DNA of 18,201 bases from [Eubacterium] saphenum (GTDB lineage: Bacteria > Bacillota > Clostridia > Oscillospirales > Ruminococcaceae). The notes beneath the pieces are model-generated. The model did not search any database and was not told the origin of the DNA. It worked only from the letters and a program-made list of their open reading frames with translations. The position numbers and the translations under genes are program-made. The stretch spans positions 1 to 18,201 of the forward strand of contig SFLN01000045.1 of the NCBI GenBank assembly GCA_004554555.1, written 5' to 3'. How positions within the stretch are numbered: position 1 is the first letter of the stretch; each line of letters opens with the position of its first letter. Below are positions 8,667-15,505 of the stretch, piece after piece.

Positions 8667-9570
8667 TTTGTCTGTAAGAATAGCTGGAGTTGAGTTTCCG
8701 AACCCCGTGATTGCCGCTTCGGGAACTTACGGAAACGGCGAGTGCTACACCGATTTGTACCCGCTTTCAAAGCTGGGCGGCGTTTCCTGCAAGGGAATGA
8801 CGATTGAGCCGAAGCTCGGAAACCCGCCGCCGCGTATCGCCGAAACCTATTCGGGAATTCTGAACTCCGTGGGACTTCAGAACATCGGCGTTCACGGATT
8901 TATCGAGTACTATCTTCCCACGCTGAAGGAAGAGGGAAACGTTATCATTGCGAACGTTGCGGGTGCGACAATCGACGATTATATAGCGGCGGCTGAGGCG
9001 CTTGACGCTTCGGATATCGATATGATTGAGCTGAACATTTCCTGCCCGAATGTAAAGCAGGGCGGCGCTTCGTGGGGAGTTTCCTGCGAGGGTGCGGCGG
9101 CGGTTACGGCGGCGGTGAGGAGAGCGACAAAAAAACCGCTTATCGTGAAGCTCACGCCGAATGTCACCGATATCACAAGCATCGCGAAAGCTGTTGAAGC
9201 CGAGGGCGCGGACTGCATTTCGCTTATCAACACGCTGCTGGGAATGAGAATTGACATCAACTCCCGCCGCCCGATTTTGAAGAACAATATGGGCGGATTG
9301 AGCGGACCGGCTGTTTTCCCCGTTGCGGTGAGAATGGTTTGGCAGTGCTTCAACGCGGTCAAAATCCCGATAATCGGAATGGGCGGTATTTCCACTTGGG
9401 AGGACGCGATTGAGATGATGCTTGCGGGCGCAACCGCGATACAGATGGGAACGGCGATTTTCACCGACCCGTATGCGCCGCTGAAGGTCATCGAGGGCAT
9501 CGAGGAGTATATGGACAAAAACGGCATAAAATCGCTCTCCGAGATTATCGGACAGGTCAAGCCGTGGTAA
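8659..9570 (+). CDS. pyrD: Dihydroorotate dehydrogenase B (NAD+), catalytic subunit
   Basis: It oxidises dihydroorotate to orotate using FMN, and pairs with PyrK to reduce NAD+ (class 1B, cytosolic). The product is 303 residues, the normal length, with no N-terminal membrane extension. The active-site segment is NISCPNVKQGG with catalytic C129. The Cys rather than Ser and the adjacent pyrK both indicate class 1B. FMN-binding parts include AASGTYGNG (19-27), VKLTPNVTD, GLSGPAV and GMGGISTWEDA. The start is GTG 8659, inside the end of pyrK, with a very strong ribosome binding site GAGGAGGTGA at 8643-8652. Its own stop overlaps the next gene. Confidence 0.97.
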   Translation: MVDLSVRIAGVEFPNPVIAASGTYGNGECYTDLYPLSKLGGVSCKGMTIEPKLGNPPPRIAETYSGILNSVGLQNIGVHGFIEYYLPTLKEEGNVIIANVAGATIDDYIAAAEALDASDIDMIELNISCPNVKQGGASWGVSCEGAAAVTAAVRRATKKPLIVKLTPNVTDITSIAKAVEAEGADCISLINTLLGMRIDINSRRPILKNNMGGLSGPAVFPVAVRMVWQCFNAVKIPIIGMGGISTWEDAIEMMLAGATAIQMGTAIFTDPYAPLKVIEGIEEYMDKNGIKSLSEIIGQVKPW

Positions 9571-10244
9571 GGGAAGAACTTCAAAGAACCGCGAAGCTGC
9601 TCGGCGAAACTGCTGTCGAGCGGCTCGCGGGTGTGAAAATCGCGGTTTTCGGGCTTGGCGGAGTCGGCGGTCACGCGGCGGAGGCGCTTGTGAGAACAGG
9701 AGTCGGCGCGCTTGATATCATCGACGGCGACACGGTTGCGCTCTCGAACCTCAACCGCCAGCTTGTCGCGCTCCACAGCACTGTCGGGCGGCTCAAAACG
9801 GACGTCTGTGAAAAGCGGTTTCTCGATATAAACCCCGAGCTGAGCCTGAGGAAATTCCCGCTGTTTTTCGGCGAGGAAACCGCGGGGCAGTTCGATTTCA
9901 CCGAGTACGATTACGTTCTCGACTGCATTGATGATGTTTCGGCAAAGGTGCTTTTGGCGGAAACCTGCGCGCGGAAAAACGTGCGGATAATCAGCTCGAT
10001 GGGCGCGGGGAACAAGCTCAATCCGATGGGATTTAAGGTTGCCGATATCTACGAAACATCGGTTTGTCCGCTTGCGCGAGTTATGCGCCAGCGCCTGAGA
10101 AAAGCGGGCGTGGAGCGGCTTCGCGTGGTGTATTCAACGGAAGAGCCCGTGATAACCGAGCGCACGCCGGCTTCTTGCGCGTATGTTCCGTCGGCGGCGG
10201 GACTGCTGATGGCGGCGACGGTTATTGACGAGTTAACGAGGTAA
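9564..10244 (+). CDS. tcdA: tRNA threonylcarbamoyladenosine dehydratase (TcdA/CsdL, ThiF family)
   Basis: TcdA is an E1-like enzyme that uses ATP to cyclise t6A at position 37 of tRNAs to ct6A. The 226-residue protein has the ThiF/MoeB nucleotide-binding loop FGLGGVGGHAAEAL (29-42), D54, and the N-R pair at 64-65 that contacts ATP in this family. YETSVCPLARVMRQRLRK (163-180) is typical of TcdA rather than ThiF or MoeB, and the adenylation-type Cys-containing C-terminal ubiquitin-like partner site is not evident. It is shorter than E. coli TcdA (about 268). The start is GTG 9564, overlapping the pyrD stop by 7 bases with only a weak upstream AGG, so it is likely translationally coupled. A ThiF-family adenylyltransferase of other specificity remains possible. 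Confidence 0.85.
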   Translation: MVREELQRTAKLLGETAVERLAGVKIAVFGLGGVGGHAAEALVRTGVGALDIIDGDTVALSNLNRQLVALHSTVGRLKTDVCEKRFLDINPELSLRKFPLFFGEETAGQFDFTEYDYVLDCIDDVSAKVLLAETCARKNVRIISSMGAGNKLNPMGFKVADIYETSVCPLARVMRQRLRKAGVERLRVVYSTEEPVITERTPASCAYVPSAAGLLMAATVIDELTR

Positions 10245-10248
10245 AGAA

Positions 10249-11571
10249 ATGTTTTTCACGATTTTAGTTTGCAAAATTCTGCGGTTTATCGGAAAGCTGA
10301 TAGGGCGCGGCTCGAGTATGCCGGGGCAGATTGCGCTGAAGCTGTCGCCGAATATTTTGTCCAAGGTGAAATTGCCCGACAAGGTTATCGCGGTCACGGG
10401 CAGCAACGGCAAAACGTCAACCGTGGAGATGATTGCCTACATTCTCGAAAAAGAGGGCAAAAAGGTTATCTGGAACCGCGAGGGTTCAAATCAGATTGAG
10501 GGCGTGACGACGCTGATTTTGTCCAACTGCACGCTCGGCGGAAAGCTCAAAGGCGATGTTTTGCTGCTGGAGAGCGACGAGCGCTACTCCAAGTTCACGT
10601 TCAGCCACTTCTCGCCCACGCACTACGTTATCACAAACCTCTACCGCGACCAGCTCACGCGAAACGGTCACCCCGAGTGGGTTTTTGACGCGATTGCGCC
10701 GTCCGTTACCGAAAAATCCACGCTTATCCTGAATGCCGACGACCCGCTGGTTTCGCTTTTCGGCAAGGACAGGGAAAACGTCGTTTGGTTCGGAATGGAC
10801 AAGCAGGATTTCTCGTTCACCGAGAACAACTCCGTCTATGATGACGGCGCGTTTTGCCCGTGCTGCAAGAAGCCGATGAAGTACAACTTCCGTCACTACA
10901 ACCACATCGGCGACTATTTCTGCGAAAGCTGCGGTCACAAAAAGCACGCGACCGATTTCACGATAACGACTGCCGACCTTGAAAACGGCGTTGTCACGAT
11001 AAACGGCAAGGAAAAAATCACACTCGCGTTCAAGAGCATCTATAATGTGTACAACATTCTCGCGTGCTTTGCGGTGTGTTCGCTTGTGGGGATTGACGAG
11101 GGGAAAATTGCGGCGGCGGTGAGTGATTATGTGCTGAAAAACGGCAGAGTTGTGCAGTACAAGCTTGGCAATTCAAACGGCACATTCCTCGTTTCCAAGC
11201 ACGAAAATTCGATTTCCTACGACCAGTCAATCCGCTACATAGTCGGACAAAATCAGCCCTGCGGCGTAATCATCATCGTGGACGCGGTGAGCAGACGCTA
11301 TTCGACGGGCGAGATAAGCTGGCTCTGGGACATAGATTTTGAGCTGCTGAACGCGCCGTGCGTGGAGAAAATTTACCTTCTCGGCGCGCACTGCGAGGAC
11401 CTCAAAACGCGCTTTTCGTTCACGGAAATCCCCGCCGAAAAGCTGTACACAAACCCCGACATCGAGGCTGCGATTGAAGAAATCAAGACGGAAAATCGCG
11501 AGAAGCTGTACACGGTGACGTGCTTCTCGGACAAGGCGAAATTCCTGTCGAAGGTGGAGGTGCAAAAATGA
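10249..11571 (+). CDS. MurT-like Mur ligase family protein (divergent)
   Basis: MurT normally pairs with GatD to amidate the D-glutamate of lipid II using ATP and glutamine-derived ammonia. This 440-residue protein has MurT architecture: an N-terminal hydrophobic stretch, the ATP loop VTGSNGKTST (49-58), NLYRDQLTR (130-138), a Cys4 zinc ribbon (C203, C206, C225, C228) inserted in the central domain, and a C-terminal DUF1727-like domain with SWLWD. D361 there matches the essential Asp reported for MurT. Several family motifs are changed. NRxGAN is NREGSN, the KNPAGFNQ segment reads KHENSISYDQ (317-326), and NDxxADGRDxSW reads VDAVSRRYSTGEISW (344-358). ATG 10249 follows the tcdA stop by four bases, with GAGG at 10238-10241. 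Its ATGA stop overlaps the gatD-like gene. Fold assignment is firm; identity of substrate is open. Confidence 0.85.
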   Translation: MFFTILVCKILRFIGKLIGRGSSMPGQIALKLSPNILSKVKLPDKVIAVTGSNGKTSTVEMIAYILEKEGKKVIWNREGSNQIEGVTTLILSNCTLGGKLKGDVLLLESDERYSKFTFSHFSPTHYVITNLYRDQLTRNGHPEWVFDAIAPSVTEKSTLILNADDPLVSLFGKDRENVVWFGMDKQDFSFTENNSVYDDGAFCPCCKKPMKYNFRHYNHIGDYFCESCGHKKHATDFTITTADLENGVVTINGKEKITLAFKSIYNVYNILACFAVCSLVGIDEGKIAAAVSDYVLKNGRVVQYKLGNSNGTFLVSKHENSISYDQSIRYIVGQNQPCGVIIIVDAVSRRYSTGEISWLWDIDFELLNAPCVEKIYLLGAHCEDLKTRFSFTEIPAEKLYTNPDIEAAIEEIKTENREKLYTVTCFSDKAKFLSKVEVQK

Positions 11572-12185
11572 AAATTCTGCATTTGTTCCACAATCTGATG
11601 AATTTGTACGGCGAGTACGCGAACACGCTTGCGCTCAAGCGGGAGCTTGAAAACCGCGGCGTTTCGGTTGAACTGGAGAAGCAGTCGATAGGCGACAAAA
11701 TCGACTTTTCTGACGCCGATTTCATCTACATAGGCTCGGGTACCGAAAAAAACCAAAAGGTTGCTCTTGAGGCGCTCAAACCGCTTTGCGAGGAGCTTCG
11801 TGAAGCAATGAAGCGCGGCGCAATTGTGCTTGCAACGGGCAACTCGTTTGAGATGTTCGGCAAGAAAATCACCGACAAAAACGGCGCGGAGTTTGAGGGC
11901 TTGGGCTTTTTCGATTTCACGACAACCGAGAGCGACAAGCGCACCGTCACCGACAGCCTTTGCGAGTTTAACGGCAGCGAAATCATCGGCTTCGTCAACA
12001 AGGCAAGCGAGATTTTCGGCATAACAAAGCCGTTTTTCGCGGTAAAGCAGGGCGCGGGCAACAACCAAAACGAAACCGCGACCGAGGGAATTATCGACGG
12101 AAATTTCTACGGAACTCACATTATCGGACCGCTTCTGATACGCAATAAAGCGGTTGCCGAGTACTTTGCAAATCTTCTCAAATAA
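11568..12185 (+). CDS. GatD-like class I amidotransferase protein lacking catalytic Cys and His
   Basis: GatD supplies ammonia from glutamine to MurT. This 205-residue protein has the GatD frame: HLFHNLMNLYGEYANTLALK (5-24), IYIGSGTEKNQ (53-63), a nucleophile-elbow region LATGNSFEMFG (88-98), GFVNK (141-145) and FYGTHIIGPLLIRN (180-193). When the elbow is set against the canonical LAxCGGYQLLG, the catalytic Cys is G91. The canonical GTYLHGPLL has become GTHIIGPLL, so the catalytic His is I186. The canonical GFENH is GFVNK. Glutaminase activity is therefore not expected. The start ATG 11568 overlaps the murT-like stop (ATGA), with GGAGG at 11556-11560; an upstream in-frame ATG at 11520 has no such site. 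The reading frame is intact and uninterrupted, which argues for a retained non-glutaminase role such as scaffold or ligand binding rather than decay. Confidence 0.85.
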   Translation: MKILHLFHNLMNLYGEYANTLALKRELENRGVSVELEKQSIGDKIDFSDADFIYIGSGTEKNQKVALEALKPLCEELREAMKRGAIVLATGNSFEMFGKKITDKNGAEFEGLGFFDFTTTESDKRTVTDSLCEFNGSEIIGFVNKASEIFGITKPFFAVKQGAGNNQNETATEGIIDGNFYGTHIIGPLLIRNKAVAEYFANLLK

Positions 12186-12214
12186 AAATCGGCGGGTGAA
12201 AAGCCCGCCGTTTT
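12184..12214. terminator. Bidirectional terminator between the pyr operon and the leftward operon
   Basis: A 7-bp GC stem CGGCGGG (12190-12196)/CCCGCCG (12204-12210) with a 7-base loop is followed by four T on the plus strand and preceded by AAAAAT, which reads as a T tract on the minus strand. It lies directly after the gatD-like stop and right before the stop of the convergent peptidase gene, so it should end both transcripts. Confidence 0.85.
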
Positions 12215-12215
12215 G

Positions 12216-12866
12216 CTATTTAAAGTAAACCAAAGCCGAGTAAATTTTCTCGCCGTCGATAAAATCCGCCAAATCAATCTCCGCCGCCGCGCCCCACGAC
12301 GACGTTTTAAGCGTGATTTTCCCGCCGTTTTCGGAAAGCTCGGTTATCGTCACCCAATGCTTCTCGAAGCTCCCGCTAAACGCGCTTCCGCTCGGATAAA
12401 CGCACCGCACGCTTTTGAGCCGCGGATTGAAGCCGATAAGAATTGCCACGGGGAGATTTTCCGCGAGCGCGGTTTTGATGAATTCGGCGGTGTTTTCAAG
12501 CGTCTTTTTCCTGCGAAACCGAACCGCCGAAAGCGAAACTCCACGGCTTTTCGCATAGAGCAGAACGCCCTTTTCAAAGCGTTTTTCACCCCACACGCCG
12601 AGCGGCTGACCGAAGAAATTTCTGATTTTGACGAACGCGCAAAGCTCCGTCATAAACGCGGTGAAATCCTGTTTCGAGAGCGATTTTTGTGGGTAAAGCG
12701 CCGCGTTTTTTTCGCCAAGATACGCGAGAATATTCGCCGCCGAAACCACTCCGCACCCGCCGTTCACGGAAAACTTGTCCGAAAACCACGACTGCGCGCC
12801 GCCGTAAAACGCGTCGTTTTTGTCGGTGATTATCAGAAAATCGGGATTTTGAAGCGCGTAAATCAA
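12216..12866 (-). CDS. C39-like papain-fold cysteine peptidase family protein
   Basis: This 216-residue protein resembles the poorly characterised C39-like family seen in Firmicutes. An AQ pair (24-25) precedes the nucleophile segment NGGCGVVSAANILAYL (35-50) with C38. The likely catalytic His is H170 in KHWVTI. SSWG (189-192) occupies the place of the papain NSWG motif, giving Ser where the usual Asn sits. No signal peptide or transmembrane segment is seen, so it is probably cytosolic. The start is a TTG at 12866 that overlaps the stop of the upstream ligase gene (TTGA). No good ribosome binding site is present, and the first internal Met lies after the catalytic Cys, so reinitiation from the upstream gene is likely. 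The target is unknown; peptidase or transpeptidase-like transferase activity are both possible. Confidence 0.7.
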   Translation of the reverse strand: MIYALQNPDFLIITDKNDAFYGGAQSWFSDKFSVNGGCGVVSAANILAYLGEKNAALYPQKSLSKQDFTAFMTELCAFVKIRNFFGQPLGVWGEKRFEKGVLLYAKSRGVSLSAVRFRRKKTLENTAEFIKTALAENLPVAILIGFNPRLKSVRCVYPSGSAFSGSFEKHWVTITELSENGGKITLKTSSWGAAAEIDLADFIDGEKIYSALVYFK

Positions 12867-14497
12867 CTCTTGTTTTCCATATCCACGATATTTTCGCCCG
12901 CGTAAATCTTGCGGAGCTTGGGCTTCTCGATTTTGCCTGTTGCGTTTCTCGGAACGTCCGCGAAGATAATCTTCTTAGGTCTTTTGTATCGCGGCATTCC
13001 GAGGCAGAACTCGTTGATTTCGTCCTCCGTACAGGTTTCGCCCGCCTTCAGTTCAACGATTGCGGCAGCGATTTCGCCAAGGCGCTTGTCGGGCAGTCCG
13101 ATAACGGCAACGTCCTTGATTTTGTCGAATTTTGCCATAAAGTTCTCGATTTCAACGGGGTAAAGATTCTCACCGCCGCTGATAACGACATCTTTCTTGC
13201 GGTCAACAAGGAAAATAAAGCCGTCATCGTCCATACGCGCCATATCGCCCGTCCAGAGCCAGCCGTCGTGGAGAGTTTCGGCGGTTGCCTCGGGATTTTT
13301 GTAGTAGCACTTCATCACGCCGGGGCCTTTTACCGCAAGCTCGCCGACCTCGCCCTGCGCAACTTCCTCGCCCTTGTCGTTGATGATTTTGGTTTCCCAG
13401 CCGTAGCCCGCGATACCGATTGCACCGATTTTGTTGATGTTCTCAATTCCGAGGTGAACGCAGCCGGGACCTATCGACTCGGACAAGCCGTAGTTCGTGT
13501 CGTACTGCTGGTTCGGGAAATACTTCTGCCAGCGCTGAATGAGGCTCTGCGGAACGGGCTGCGCGCCGATATGCATCAGCCGCCACTGCGCGAGATTATA
13601 GTCGGAGAGCTTCTCGCTGCCGTTGTCGAGTGCTTCGAGGATATCGAGCGCCCACGGCACGAGCAGCCACACAATTGTGCATTTTTCCTCGGAAACCGTT
13701 TTGAGAACCGCATTCGGCGTTACACCCTTGAGCAAAACCGCTTTGCTGCCTGTGATAAGGCTGCCGAACCAGTGCATTTTCGCGCCCGTGTGATAGAGCG
13801 GCGGAATGCAGAGGAACACATCGTCGTGGGTTTGCTTGTGGTGATTTTGTTCAACCTTGCAGGAGTGCATAAGCGCTCTGTGCGTATGTAAAATCGCCTT
13901 CGGGAAACCCGTCGTGCCCGATGAAAAGTAAATCGCCGCGTCATCGTCCTCGGAAAGCTCAATTCCGGGGGAAACGCTCGCGCAGTTTGACGAGAGCTTG
14001 TCGTAGTCCTCGGCAAAGGACGGGCAGTCGCCGCCGACATAGAACAAAATCCGTTTTTTGCCGATTTCCTCGGCGATTGTTTCAATTCGACCGATAAATT
14101 CTGGACCGAACACAAGCACGTCCGAGTCGGACAAATCAAGGCAGTACTTGATTTCCTCGGAGCTGTAACGGAAATTCATCGGCACGGCAAGCGCGCCCGT
14201 TTTGAGGATACCGAAGTAAATCGGAAGCCACTCCAGACAATTCATAAGCAGAATAGCCACTTTATCGCCCTTTTTGACGCCGCGGCTGATAAGAAGCTGC
14301 GCGAAGCGGTTTGCTTTTTCGTTGAACACGCTCCAGGTTATCTCACGGCGATACCAGAGGGAAGACGTGGGCTGAATAAGGTCGTAGTCCTTCCAAAGCA
14401 TACGCGGTTTTTCGACAATCTGCGGGTTAACCTCGACCAGCGCGACCTCCGTGGCGTATTTTTCGGCGTTCTGTTCGAGTAAATCGGTTATAGGCAT
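12863..14497 (-). CDS. AMP-forming acyl-CoA synthetase/ligase (ANL superfamily)
   Basis: It activates a carboxylic acid as acyl-AMP and probably transfers it to CoA. The 544-residue protein contains the ANL core motifs: FSSGTTGFPKA (191-201), YGLSE (336-340), TGD (416-418), the hinge-region DRKKDVVISGGENLYP (432-447), and the C-terminal catalytic lysine in ATGKIEKPK (K522). This layout fits medium/long-chain or aromatic acid CoA ligases; the acyl substrate cannot be read from the sequence. The start is ATG 14497, with AAGGAG (14507-14512 on the minus strand) 9 bases upstream; an in-frame ATG at 14590 lies upstream of the promoter. It is the first gene of a leftward two-gene unit with the C39-like protein. 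No acyl carrier protein or PKS/NRPS module is nearby. Confidence 0.9.
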   Translation of the reverse strand: MPITDLLEQNAEKYATEVALVEVNPQIVEKPRMLWKDYDLIQPTSSLWYRREITWSVFNEKANRFAQLLISRGVKKGDKVAILLMNCLEWLPIYFGILKTGALAVPMNFRYSSEEIKYCLDLSDSDVLVFGPEFIGRIETIAEEIGKKRILFYVGGDCPSFAEDYDKLSSNCASVSPGIELSEDDDAAIYFSSGTTGFPKAILHTHRALMHSCKVEQNHHKQTHDDVFLCIPPLYHTGAKMHWFGSLITGSKAVLLKGVTPNAVLKTVSEEKCTIVWLLVPWALDILEALDNGSEKLSDYNLAQWRLMHIGAQPVPQSLIQRWQKYFPNQQYDTNYGLSESIGPGCVHLGIENINKIGAIGIAGYGWETKIINDKGEEVAQGEVGELAVKGPGVMKCYYKNPEATAETLHDGWLWTGDMARMDDDGFIFLVDRKKDVVISGGENLYPVEIENFMAKFDKIKDVAVIGLPDKRLGEIAAAIVELKAGETCTEDEINEFCLGMPRYKRPKKIIFADVPRNATGKIEKPKLRKIYAGENIVDMENKS

Positions 14498-14537
14498 ATT
14501 TCTGTGCTCCTTTAAATTGTTAAATTGTACATCTTCT

Positions 14538-14566
14538 ATTGTATTACATTTTCCTGCAAATAACAA
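14538..14566 (-). promoter_or_regulatory. Sigma-A promoter of the acyl-CoA ligase operon
   Basis: On the minus strand, TTGTTA (14561-14566) and TACAAT (14538-14543) are separated by 17 bases. The transcript would start near 14531, giving a leader of about 33 nt that contains the AAGGAG site. It also fixes the ligase start at 14497, since the upstream in-frame ATG would not be transcribed. Confidence 0.75.
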
Positions 14567-14682
14567 GGGGTTTGTGAAATTTATGTGCATTTATGACAAA
14601 ATTTGACGGTGAATTTGTGCAACGTAAACAGCCTAAATATCGCTCCGGCACACGAAAAGCGAAAGCAGCGGGGAAAATGACA

Positions 14683-15486
14683 ATGAAAAAGAAGATTATG
14701 GCGATTTTTCTTGCAGTAGCTGCGGCAGTAGGACTTTGCGGCTGCAAGAGCGAAGAGAAGAAGGACTGGGATTACATTCAGAGCAAGGGCGAGCTTGTTG
14801 TCGGAATTACATACTTCAAGCCGATGAACTACTTTGATGACAACACCGGCGAGCTTACGGGCTTTGAAACCGAGTTTACGACTGCTGTCTGCGAGAAGCT
14901 TGGCGTAAAGCCGAAGTTCCAGGAAATCAACTGGGACAACAAGGTTTTCGAGCTTGACGCAAAGAAGATTGACGTTATTTGGAACGGTATGACCGTCAAG
15001 GCAGACCTTGCCGAGAAAATCAACTTCTCGACTCCTTACATCAGAAACAGACAGGTTGCGATTATCAAGAAGACAAACGCGGACAAGTACAAGGATTTGG
15101 ATTCGATGGCGAATGCTTCCGTGACTGCGGAAATCGGTTCTGCGGGTGAAACTGCGGTTCAGGCTGACGAGAACCTCAGCAAGAACTACAACGGCTGCGC
15201 TGCGCAGAAGGACGTTCTGATGGAAATCAAGGCGGGTACAACCGAAATCGGTGTTATCGACTATGTTATGGCGAAGGCTTCGGTTGGCGAAGGCACGGAT
15301 TATTCCGATTTGATGATTGTTGAAAACGTAAATCTTGCGCCCGAGGAGTACGCTGTCGGTATCCGCAAGGACGATGTTGAGCTTCAGAAGAAGATTAACG
15401 CTGCGATTGACGAGATGGTTAAGGACGGCAGCCTCAAGGCGCTTTGCGAGAAGTACGACCTTGCCGATGTTTACGCGTTCAACTGA
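14683..15486 (+). CDS. Polar amino acid ABC transporter, substrate-binding lipoprotein
   Basis: This family 3 solute-binding protein captures an amino acid outside the cell and delivers it to the permease encoded next. The 267-residue precursor has a lipoprotein signal: KKK, a hydrophobic core and lipobox LCGC with C21 as the lipidated residue. ATG 14683 is chosen because GGGG (14670-14673) lies 9 bases upstream and the signal peptide starts there; ATG 14677 is the alternative. After about residue 35 come GELVVGITYFKPMNY, LTGFETEF, DVIWNGMTVKADLAEKINFS and later AEIGSAGE and EIGVIDYV, the usual order. The Arg in the GMTxTxxR segment that holds the amino acid carboxylate in HisJ-type proteins is Leu (L109) here; R121 or R123 may replace it. 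The ligand is unknown. Confidence 0.92.
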   Translation: MKKKIMAIFLAVAAAVGLCGCKSEEKKDWDYIQSKGELVVGITYFKPMNYFDDNTGELTGFETEFTTAVCEKLGVKPKFQEINWDNKVFELDAKKIDVIWNGMTVKADLAEKINFSTPYIRNRQVAIIKKTNADKYKDLDSMANASVTAEIGSAGETAVQADENLSKNYNGCAAQKDVLMEIKAGTTEIGVIDYVMAKASVGEGTDYSDLMIVENVNLAPEEYAVGIRKDDVELQKKINAAIDEMVKDGSLKALCEKYDLADVYAFN

Positions 15487-15505
15487 TTGAAATAAGGGTG
15501 AAAAT

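Noticed and set aside
11568..12185. Idea that the gatD-like gene is a decaying pseudogene
   Set aside because: The frame is complete with normal length, strong ribosome binding site and conserved non-catalytic motifs; only active-site positions have changed.
12213..12905. Plus-strand open frame of 230 codons opposite the C39-like gene
   Set aside because: Arg/Lys/Phe-rich, no motifs and no ribosome binding site, and it starts in the terminator. The minus-strand frame has a coherent papain-fold active site.
14571..14600. Imperfect inverted repeat TTTGT...ACAAA in the divergent intergenic region
   Set aside because: Only five outer bases match in AT-rich DNA, which is expected by chance.
14603..14630. 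Candidate promoter TTGACG/TAAACA for the amino acid transporter operon
   Set aside because: Spacing is 16 bases and the -10 box matches poorly. Some promoter must lie in 14567-14670, but I cannot place it with confidence.
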